64,000 nt of DNA, taken from the NCBI RefSeq assembly GCF_900188405.1, contig NZ_FZOF01000026.1:62001-126000 (forward strand), given 5' to 3'. How positions within the stretch are numbered: the first letter of the stretch is position 1; each line of letters opens with the position of its first letter. Below, piece by piece: positions 8,522 through 15,380 of this stretch. A program made the translations under genes and the position numbers. Source of the DNA: Actinacidiphila glaucinigra. GTDB taxonomy: Bacteria; Actinomycetota; Actinomycetes; Streptomycetales; Streptomycetaceae. The notes below the pieces were generated by a model, which ran no database searches, was not told the origin of the DNA, and worked only from the letters and a program-made list of their open reading frames with translations.

Positions 8522-9982
8522 ATGAGTGACCCGATGAACGTCCTGGCCCCCGAGCACCGGCGGCTCCGGATTGGCGACGCGTGGCGCGACGCCGCCGGCG
8601 GAGCCACCTTCGTCGTTGAGGATCCGGCCACCGGCAAGACCATCGCCGAGGTGGCGGACGCCGGCGTCGTCGACGGGCTCGCCGCTCTGGACGCGGCGAG
8701 CAAGGCAATGGCGGAGTGGGCGGCGACACCGCCGCGAAAACGGTCGGAGTTGTTGACCGCGACGTACCGGGTACTGACCGAGCGATCCGAGGAGATCGCC
8801 CGGCTGATAACGCTCGAGATGGGCAAGCCGCTCGCCGAGGCTCGGGGAGAGGTGGCCTACGGCGCCGAGTTCTTCCGATGGTTCGCCGAGGAGGCGGTCC
8901 GCGTCGAGGGGCGCTACAACACCGCTCCCGCTGGTGGATATCGCATCCTCACCGTGCCGAAGCCGGTCGGACCGTGCGTCTTCGTGACGCCCTGGAACTT
9001 TCCGTTGGCCATGGGTGCCCGCAAGCTCGCTCCTGCGCTGGCGGCGGGCTGCACGACGATCACCAAGCCGGCAGCCCAGACGCCACTCACCATGCTGTTC
9101 CTGGCCCGCATCATGGAGGAGGTCGGCGTTCCCCCGGGCGTCGTCAACGTCGTGACGACCAAGCGTGCCGGCGAGGTGGTCTCGGCACTGCTGGCCGACC
9201 GTCGGACCCGCAAGGTTTCGTTCACCGGGTCGACCGAGGTCGGGCGCGTGCTGCTACGACAGGCGGCGGACAACGTGCTGCGCACCTCCATGGAACTGGG
9301 CGGCAACGCACCCTTGATCGTGTGTGCCGACGCGGACCTGGACGTCGCGCTCGACGGTGCCATGGTGGCCAAGATGCGCAACATCGGGGAGTCCTGCATC
9401 GCGGCCAACCGGATCTACGTCGAGGAGCCGGTGCGCGAGGAGTTCACGGCGCGCTTCGCCCAGCGGATGGGCGCGCTCTCGGTGGGCCATGGTCTCGACG
9501 ACGGCGTGGAGGTCGGGGCGCTGATCGACGAGGCCTCGGTCACCAAGATCGACAAGCTCGTCGCCGATGCGGTCGATCGCGGCGCCCGTGTCTTGGTGGG
9601 CGGCGAGCGTCCGGATGGGCCGGGCCACTTCTACCCGCCTACGGTCATCGTCGACGTGCCCGAAGACGCGCGGATACTGCAGGCGGAAATCTTCGGCCCG
9701 GTGGCGCCGATCAGCTCGTTCACGTCCGACGACGAGGTCATGGCGAAGGCCAACGACACCGAACACGGCCTGGCCGGATACGTCTTCACCCGTGACCTCC
9801 AGCGGGCGCTGCGGTTCACCGAGGGGTTGGAGACGGGGATGGTCGGCATCAACCGCGGTCTGATCTCGGACCCGTCAGCTCCCTTCGGAGGCGTGAAGCA
9901 GTCCGGGATCGGCAAGGAGGGGTCGCACGAGGGCATCCTTGAGTACCTCGACGTCACCTACGCGGCGATCGACCTCACATGA
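8522..9982 (+). CDS. NAD(P)-dependent aldehyde dehydrogenase, succinate-semialdehyde type
   Basis: A 486-residue aldehyde dehydrogenase with catalytic Cys292 (NIGESCIAANR), general base Glu258 (MELGGN), Rossmann/nucleotide segment FTGSTEVG and the TPWNFP motif. Length and the EMGKPLAEARGEV and FGGVKQSGIGKEG segments fit the GabD/succinate-semialdehyde dehydrogenase branch, which oxidises the semialdehyde to succinate. AGGAGG at 8509-8514 fixes ATG 8522. Its stop overlaps the start of a truncated Ldh_2-family frame, and the next intact gene is a transhydrogenase-like iron alcohol dehydrogenase, so a 4-hydroxybutyrate-like route (alcohol to semialdehyde to acid) is a reasonable inference. Confidence 0.88.
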   Translation: MSDPMNVLAPEHRRLRIGDAWRDAAGGATFVVEDPATGKTIAEVADAGVVDGLAALDAASKAMAEWAATPPRKRSELLTATYRVLTERSEEIARLITLEMGKPLAEARGEVAYGAEFFRWFAEEAVRVEGRYNTAPAGGYRILTVPKPVGPCVFVTPWNFPLAMGARKLAPALAAGCTTITKPAAQTPLTMLFLARIMEEVGVPPGVVNVVTTKRAGEVVSALLADRRTRKVSFTGSTEVGRVLLRQAADNVLRTSMELGGNAPLIVCADADLDVALDGAMVAKMRNIGESCIAANRIYVEEPVREEFTARFAQRMGALSVGHGLDDGVEVGALIDEASVTKIDKLVADAVDRGARVLVGGERPDGPGHFYPPTVIVDVPEDARILQAEIFGPVAPISSFTSDDEVMAKANDTEHGLAGYVFTRDLQRALRFTEGLETGMVGINRGLISDPSAPFGGVKQSGIGKEGSHEGILEYLDVTYAAIDLT

Positions 9983-10458
9983 CCGGTTTACTGCTCCGGG
10001 TGCCCGCCGCGGATCACCGCGCCCTGTGCACACATGACCTGACCGGCCTCCACCCGTGGGGCGGGACCCGGGCCATGGCCGGCAAGAAGTTGCTGGCACC
10101 CGGGGACGCCGTCGACTCCGCCGGTGTGCGCGTCACAGACGCGGCCGCGGCGGTGGATGGGGCGATCAGCCCTTTCGGTTGTCCCAAAGGCCACGCCCTC
10201 GGGCTCATGACCGAGGTGCTGGTCGCGACCTCGACTCGTACCGCCCTTGGCGACGATGTCCGCGGGACCCCCGACCCGACTGCCCCGCCCACCAGGGGCG
10301 ACGTCTTCATCGCGATGGACCCGAGGGCCCCCGGGCACGACCGAGTCCGGGAGCCCGGCGCGCGCCTGCGCCACCCGGCAGCCGACGCCGTCCCGGTCTC
10401 GCAGGTGAACTGGACGTCCACCCAGCACATCACCGCCGACGTTCCAGAGAGGCACTGA
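9979..10458 (+). pseudogene. Truncated Ldh_2-family (malate/L-lactate/sulfolactate) dehydrogenase
   Basis: The frame encodes 159 residues and overlaps the aldehyde dehydrogenase stop (ATGA). Its second half matches the C-terminal part of Ldh_2-family NAD-dependent 2-hydroxyacid dehydrogenases: AISPFGCPKGHALGLMTEVL, then GDDVRGTPDP, then PPTRGDVFIAMDP and a tail with VSQ. Family members are about 340 residues, and the N-terminal catalytic region with its histidine is absent here, leaving only a fused 5' piece. It may still be translated by coupling, but it cannot be a normal enzyme. Treated as a decayed gene. Confidence 0.6.
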
Positions 10459-10459
10459 C

Positions 10460-11695
10460 ATGCTTGAGACCGTCCGCGGACCACGCCAGCTGATAGTGGG
10501 CGAAGGGGTCGCGCAGAACATCCCACGCGTGGTGGCCGAGTGCGGCTCGCGAGTCCTCATCGTGACCGACCGGGTTCTTCTGGGGCAGCCGGGCGTGGCC
10601 GAGATCGTGGCCGCCGTGCGGGAGAAGGCCGAAGTCGTCGCGGTGTTTGCCGACGCGACTCCGGACGTGCCACTCGCCGATGTCGCCCTGGCCGTCTCGG
10701 TCGCCGCAGAGGTGGACGCCGACGTAATCCTCGCCATCGGGGGTGGCACGGTGATCGACCTCGCCAAAATCGTCGGCGTCATCCGGCGCCACGGTGGGAC
10801 GCCGCGCGACTTCTACGGCGAGTCGAAGGTGCCGGGGCCGACGATTCCTCTCGTCGCGGTCCCGACGACGTCAGGCACCGGCTCCGAGCTCACGCCCGTC
10901 TCGGTGTTGACCGACCCGGACCGCGAGCTGAAGGTGGGGGTCTCCAGCGTCCACATCGTGCCCGACTTCGCCATCGTCGACCCCGAGCTCACCTACACCT
11001 GCCCTGCGACCGTCACTGCCCACTCCGGCATCGACGCGTTGTGTCACGCGGTGGAGAGCTACACCGCGCGACCCCGGGCCCACGGACCGCGCGACCCGGT
11101 GGAGCAGGTCTTCCTCGGCCGCAACCCGATCACCGATCACTACGCGCTCCTGGCCGCGAAGCGGATCGCCCGCAGCTTGCCCCAGGTCGTCAGGGACGGA
11201 GGCGACAAGGACGCGCGCGCGGACATGTCCTATGGGTCCATGCTGGCCGGGCTCGCATTCTCCCACGCAGGCAACGCGGCTCCGCACGCCCTCCAATACC
11301 CCATCGGCGCAGCCACCCACACACCGCACGGCCTGGGCGTCGGGCTGCTGCTGCCCTACGCGCTGGACGCGGCCAGGGATGCCATCGGCGACCGGTTGAC
11401 CATCCTCGCCGGGGTGTGCGGGCTCGACGTGACCGACGCCTCGGATGCCGAGGCCGCAGATACATTCCTCACCTGGCTCGACGGGCTCCTTGCCGACATC
11501 GGCATCCCTGCCACCTTGGCGGACATCGGCGTGGCGCGCGCCGACCTCCCGCGCTTCGCGGAGATGGCCAGTGGCGTCACCCGCTTGATCCAGAACCATC
11601 CAGGCCCGACCGACACCGCCAGTCTGACCTCGATCCTCGAAGCGGCCTGGATCGGGGACCGGACCCGACACGTCCTGACTCCGGAGCAGAGATAG
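10460..11695 (+). CDS. Iron-containing alcohol dehydrogenase, hydroxyacid-oxoacid transhydrogenase type
   Basis: The 411-residue protein carries the family's nucleotide motif AIGGGTVIDLAK near residue 92, the segment VPTTSGTGSE and the metal-binding helices AHSGIDALCHAVESYTA and HALQYPIGAATHTPHG with the conserved histidines. An insertion with GRNPITDHYAL after the metal site is characteristic of the hydroxyacid-oxoacid transhydrogenase (ADHFE1) branch, which oxidises 4-hydroxybutyrate to succinate semialdehyde using an oxoacid acceptor. The neighbouring succinate-semialdehyde-type dehydrogenase would complete that route. It starts at ATG 10460, 2 bases after the truncated Ldh_2 frame. Confidence 0.85.
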   Translation: MLETVRGPRQLIVGEGVAQNIPRVVAECGSRVLIVTDRVLLGQPGVAEIVAAVREKAEVVAVFADATPDVPLADVALAVSVAAEVDADVILAIGGGTVIDLAKIVGVIRRHGGTPRDFYGESKVPGPTIPLVAVPTTSGTGSELTPVSVLTDPDRELKVGVSSVHIVPDFAIVDPELTYTCPATVTAHSGIDALCHAVESYTARPRAHGPRDPVEQVFLGRNPITDHYALLAAKRIARSLPQVVRDGGDKDARADMSYGSMLAGLAFSHAGNAAPHALQYPIGAATHTPHGLGVGLLLPYALDAARDAIGDRLTILAGVCGLDVTDASDAEAADTFLTWLDGLLADIGIPATLADIGVARADLPRFAEMASGVTRLIQNHPGPTDTASLTSILEAAWIGDRTRHVLTPEQR

Positions 11696-12221
11696 TGACG
11701 GGCCTTTCACATGACGACAAGTTCCCTGCCCCATCCTGGGTATCGGAATTGTCGGCTACGACTTAAGAGCCAGCGCAGGGGGCTGCGGCCAGAGCGAGGA
11801 GCTTGGTGCGGGTCATGGTTCGACCTCCCTTGAATGGCTCGCGCATTCGCGACGAATCGAACGCACGAGCCCAGACTGAGCGGGGCGAAGGTGAACCGCC
11901 ATTCGATACCCCCATGCGGGTGACGGAATGCCTGCCATCGTCTATTGATCGTGGCCGAGTGGGAGCAGCAACCGCCGACTGAACGCTGATGCGAGGTTGC
12001 CTGTTTGGCCGGACCAGCCTGGCACCTCTCGAGCGGTGCCTGGCCCAGGATGGCCGGCATGCGTCGCTGCCCGATGGCGGTCCCGAGTTCGGGCCCTGAC
12101 GGGTCGCCGCAGAGGACCGCAGTGCGGTGCTTTGGAGTATGTCCCACATCTGGTCGGTCATCCGCACTGCACCGGCGTCGAGGAGCTGGGGCGCGTGCCG
12201 CGGCGTGTCTTGCACCTGCGC
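11696..12221. other. Gene-poor stretch with one very short peptide frame
   Basis: About 525 bases separate the iron alcohol dehydrogenase from the convergent acetyltransferase. Long frames here are out of phase with any recognised family and lack codon bias. The only element with a good translation signal is the 17-codon frame at 11763-11816 described separately. No strong terminator was recognised by eye. Confidence 0.5.
11763..11816 (-). CDS. 17-codon secreted-type peptide frame, possibly a truncated gene start
   Basis: ATG at 11816 is preceded by GGGAGG at seven bases, an ideal ribosome-binding site. The product MTRTKLLALAAAPCAGS looks like the charged and hydrophobic start of a signal peptide but stops with TAA after 17 codons. 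No gene follows on this strand within reach, so it does not look like an attenuator leader. The likeliest reading is the start of a secreted-protein gene whose body was lost; a genuine micropeptide is the alternative. Confidence 0.3.
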   Translation of the reverse strand: MTRTKLLALAAAPCAGS

Positions 12222-12677
12222 CTACGGCTGCGGTTGTGCTCCACCGGCGGCAACAACAGCATTGCCTATCACCCGGTACATGCCGATGGAGTCGTGCGTG
12301 GTGGTGTCGGCGAAGCCGAATTTTTCGTAGAGGTGGCGGGCGGGGCCGTCCGCGATCAGCGAGACGTAGGCGGTGGCGGGGGCCCGGCGCTCCAGTTCGT
12401 CGGTGAGCGCGGCCATGATGCGCCTGCCGAGGCCGTGTCCTTGGTGTTCGGGGTGAACGCATATGTCGACGATCTGGAACGCGGTGCCGCCGTCACCGAT
12501 GATGCGCCCCATGCCGATGGGCTGCCCCTCGTGGTGGACGAGCACGCCGTACCAGGTATTGGGCAGGGCAAGCACAACCGCCTCGGGGGCTTTGTCCGAG
12601 AGGCCGGCCTCGGTGCGCAGTCGGCGGAAGACCTCGACGGAGGGCACACCGGGGCTCAGCTCGTAAGGGTCATGCAC
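12222..12677 (-). CDS. GNAT-family N-acetyltransferase
   Basis: A 151-residue GNAT protein with the acetyl-CoA motif A segment VDICVHPEHQGHGLGRRIM (the Q/R-x-x-G-x-G/A loop) and motif B ARHLYEKFGF. The acceptor cannot be told from sequence. The frame is open to 12746, but GTG at 12677 is preferred because the first 23 residues of the longer frame look unlike protein and AGAAGAG lies upstream of the GTG. It lies 41 bases downstream of the exporter gene on the same strand and may be co-transcribed with it, as drug-modifying acetyltransferases often are. Confidence 0.85.
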   Translation of the reverse strand: MHDPYELSPGVPSVEVFRRLRTEAGLSDKAPEAVVLALPNTWYGVLVHHEGQPIGMGRIIGDGGTAFQIVDICVHPEHQGHGLGRRIMAALTDELERRAPATAYVSLIADGPARHLYEKFGFADTTTHDSIGMYRVIGNAVVAAGGAQPQP

Positions 12678-12718
12678 GCTGGTCTCTTCTCTGGTGCGGG
12701 CGGATGTCCGGCTCCTGC

Positions 12719-14113
12719 CTACTGGTTCTTGGCCGGGATCAGCCACGCGGCGATGACGGCGGAGGCTGCGGCCGTGCCGGTGGCGGCGAGGAACGCGTTG
12801 TCGAAGCCGGAGGCGGCTTGGGCGCCGGTGTGGACGGCGATGCTTGTGGCGGCGGCGGTGGAGGCGGCCGCGGCTCCGACCGAGGCGCCGAACTCGTGGA
12901 AGGTGCTGACGATGCCCGAGGTCACACCGGCCTCGTGGGGTGCGACGCTGGCGAGCGCGGTGGCGGAGGCGACGACGAACAGGGCACCCAGTCCCGCCGC
13001 GGCGACGCTCACGCCGGTGACCATCGCGGTGGTTCCGGACCAGAACACCGGTACGAGGAACCCGGCCGCTGCCACGGCCAGGGCGGCCACAGCCAGCAAT
13101 CGTGCTCCCATCCGGCCGATCAGGGTGCCGGCGACAGTGGCGGAGGCCATGGTCAGCAGCGCCACCGGCAGGAACAGCACGCCGGTCATCAGGGCGCCGT
13201 GGCCCTGACGGTCCTGGAGGTAGAAGGAGCCGAGGAAGAAGACCCCCACCATCAGCGCGGTGGCGACGGCGATCACGAAGGTGCCCGCCACGACTGGGCG
13301 CCGGCCGAGCAGGCGCAGGTCCATCAGCGGTGCGGCCACCCGGCGTTGCCAGGCGGCGAAACCGACGTAAGCGGCTGCAGCGGCGGCGACGAGGAGGACG
13401 GTGGCGGCGTTGACCCAGCCGTGGTCGCCGGCACGAACGAGGGCGTAGATGAGGGCGCCGGTCGCGGCAGCCACCAGGGCGGCGCCAGGTATGTCGAGCG
13501 GGCCGGTGGCCGCACGGGGCAGGCGGGGCAGGATCCGCGCGAGCAGGACGAAGACGATCAGGCCGACGGGGACGTTGATGAAGAAGACCCAGGCCCAGCC
13601 AGGGCCTGCGGTGATCAGCCCACCCATCAGCACGCCGAGGGCGGCTCCCCCGCCACCGAGTGCCGACCAGATGCCCAGCGCGCGGTTGCGTTCGTCGCCG
13701 TCGAACAGCCGCACCACCACGGACAGAGCGGCAGGCGACAGCATCGCGGCGCCCGCCCCCTGCGCGATCCGGGCGGTGAGCAGCAGCGGGGCGCCGGTGG
13801 CGAGTCCGGCGGCCAGGGATGCTGCGGTGAAGATGGCAAGGCCGGCCAGGACGACCCGCTTGGGGCCGAACAGGTCGGCGGGCCGGCCGCCGAGCAGCAT
13901 CAGGCTGCCGAAGGTGAGGGCGTATCCGCTGACCACCCAGGTCAGTGCCGCGCGGTCCAGGCCGAGTTCGGCGCCCATGGGAGGAAGTGCGATCGCAACG
14001 ACGGTGATGTCGAGGATCAGCATCAACTGGGCCAGTCCCAGCAGGCCCAGGGCCGGCCAGCGCATCGGATGCGGTGTCTGCGGTGCGCTGGTGGTGGTTT
14101 CCGTGTCGGTCAT
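12719..14113 (-). CDS. MFS drug exporter, DHA2 (14-TM) type
   Basis: A 464-residue membrane protein with about 14 hydrophobic segments. Early it has LDITVVAIALPPMGAELGL, the DHA2-family motif in TM1, and LLGGRPADLFGPKRV, the cytoplasmic loop 2-3 motif of MFS exporters; motif C-like glycine-rich sequence follows. Predicted role is proton-driven efflux of hydrophobic compounds. ATG 14113 is chosen because the hydrophobic core begins right after it; the open frame reaches further upstream through the divergent regulator without protein-like sequence. The adjacent divergent TetR gene is the probable repressor. Confidence 0.9.
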   Translation of the reverse strand: MTDTETTTSAPQTPHPMRWPALGLLGLAQLMLILDITVVAIALPPMGAELGLDRAALTWVVSGYALTFGSLMLLGGRPADLFGPKRVVLAGLAIFTAASLAAGLATGAPLLLTARIAQGAGAAMLSPAALSVVVRLFDGDERNRALGIWSALGGGGAALGVLMGGLITAGPGWAWVFFINVPVGLIVFVLLARILPRLPRAATGPLDIPGAALVAAATGALIYALVRAGDHGWVNAATVLLVAAAAAAYVGFAAWQRRVAAPLMDLRLLGRRPVVAGTFVIAVATALMVGVFFLGSFYLQDRQGHGALMTGVLFLPVALLTMASATVAGTLIGRMGARLLAVAALAVAAAGFLVPVFWSGTTAMVTGVSVAAAGLGALFVVASATALASVAPHEAGVTSGIVSTFHEFGASVGAAAASTAAATSIAVHTGAQAASGFDNAFLAATGTAAASAVIAAWLIPAKNQ

Positions 14114-14176
14114 GACGCTCAACCCCTCATCACTAAGTCGTACAGCGATGTTCAGGTTATACACGTGAGGGGTCCA

Positions 14177-14190
14177 AACCAAACATGGTT
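14177..14190. promoter_or_regulatory. Candidate TetR operator between exporter and regulator
   Basis: The 104-base gap between the two divergent starts contains AACCA-AACA-TGGTT, a perfect 5-bp inverted repeat 28 bases before the regulator ATG. TetR proteins next to a divergent exporter usually bind such a dyad to repress both genes. It is the only dyad of note in the gap, but it is short. Confidence 0.35.
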
Positions 14191-14217
14191 GTTCGAGTTC
14201 TGGGGTACGGTGGGCGC

Positions 14218-14826
14218 ATGAGCAGCAAGAGCACCACCAAGCGCGCCGACGCTCTGCGCAGCATCGAGGCGATCGTGCAGGCCGCGGCCGAATGCCTCGG
14301 GCGAAACCCGGACGCGAGCCTGAGCGAGATCGCGCGGGCCGCGGGTGTGGGCCGGGTGACGCTGTACGCGCACTTCGCCTCCCGGGCGGAGGTCGTCGAT
14401 GCGGCGATGAGCCGCGCCCTCGACCGAGGCAACGAGGTACTGAACGCGGTCGACCTGACCGGTGATCCGCTGCTCGCCCTCGAGCGCTACATCGATGCCG
14501 GCTGGCACCTGGTGGACCAGGCGCAGGCACTCCTCGCCGCCGCCCAACGGGAGCTTCCCGCGGGACGCATCCGGGAGTTGCACGCCGGGCCCGCCGCCCG
14601 GGTCGAGGCGCTGGTGGCCCGCGGACGGGCCGAGGGCGCCTTTCGTACGGACCTGCCCATCGCATGGCTGATCAATGTCCTGCAGGCGGTCATGCACAGC
14701 GCGACGGAAGAAATCCGCGCCGGCCGTCTGAACCCCGAGCGCGCGGCCAGCCACATCACGGCCACAGTGCTCGCCGCCTTCACACCGCCGGGCATCCCAG
14801 TACCCGAGCCCCGCGGCGGAGCGTGA
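14218..14826 (+). CDS. TetR-family transcriptional regulator
   Basis: The 202-residue protein has an N-terminal helix-turn-helix (SLSEIARAAGVGRVTLYAHFASRAEVVDA shows the TetR pattern, given here in short: EIARAAGVGRVTLYAHF) and a helical ligand-binding C-terminus. ATG 14218 is preferred over an in-frame ATG 33 bases upstream because the family pattern begins here. It is divergent from the MFS exporter and likely represses it, being released by the exported compound. Confidence 0.88.
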   Translation: MSSKSTTKRADALRSIEAIVQAAAECLGRNPDASLSEIARAAGVGRVTLYAHFASRAEVVDAAMSRALDRGNEVLNAVDLTGDPLLALERYIDAGWHLVDQAQALLAAAQRELPAGRIRELHAGPAARVEALVARGRAEGAFRTDLPIAWLINVLQAVMHSATEEIRAGRLNPERAASHITATVLAAFTPPGIPVPEPRGGA

Positions 14827-15020
14827 CACCGGCGGCCCTCCGCGAAAAGCTCACCGGCAGCTCCAGAATCAGCCCCAGACAGCAGCGTGTACACACCTGG
14901 ATGGCTTTCCGGGACGGCTGCTGCCGTCCCGCACCGCTTCCCACCCAGTTGCCCCCAACCAGCACCCGCGCGCACCTGTCCCGGGGTCACGAGCGCAGCA
15001 ATCATGAGGGACGGTAGGGG

Positions 15021-15190
15021 TCACTGCACGGCCTGGGCGACATACAGGGCGACGGCGAGCGCTCCCAGCGTCAAGCACATCGCAATCTCGGGCAGCCGAG
15101 GCTGAAACCGGGCGCCGAGGTGACCGCCGATCAGGCCGCCGAGCCCACAGGCCAGCCCCAGGTGCGTTTGCGCCGGCATTGCGCACGGCC
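15021..15190 (-). pseudogene. C-terminal remnant of a TauE/SafE-type membrane exporter
   Basis: One frame ending in TGA at 15021-15023 reads GLACGLGGLIGGHLGARFQP, then RLPEIAMCLTLGALAVALYV. This is the usual last 50 residues of TauE/SafE sulfite/anion exporters (GGxxGGxxGARLxxRLPExxLR...). Everything upstream on that strand is unrelated, so the gene has been truncated. The stretch 14827-15020 holds nothing recognisable. Confidence 0.6.
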
Positions 15191-15333
15191 TTCGAGGAAC
15201 GCCGGCGCCTGAAGGCAAGGCCGCTGCGGCCTCCGCGGCCGGTCATGTCGCGCTTGGTGCAGTAATGGGGAAAGCACGGCGGTCCCGACTGTGCAGAACC
15301 TCGCCCCACGATCTGAGAAGACGGCGCCGCGCT

Positions 15334-15366
15334 CGGTGCCCGCACCCTCGTGGGGCGCGGGCACCG
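15334..15366 (-). terminator. Hairpin terminator after the subtilase gene
   Basis: A perfect 10-bp stem (CGGTGCCCGC at 15334-15343 with GCGGGCACCG at 15357-15366) and 13-base loop lie 14 bases beyond the stop of the leftward protease gene. No T-run follows, as is normal in this group. Confidence 0.65.
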
Positions 15367-15380
15367 GCCGCTCAGGCGAG

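Noticed and set aside
12704..14221. A 505-codon rightward frame opposite the MFS exporter
   Set aside because: It is the antisense of the membrane protein; its product is Gly/Gln/His-rich low-complexity sequence with no family motif, a common artefact opposite G/C-rich genes.
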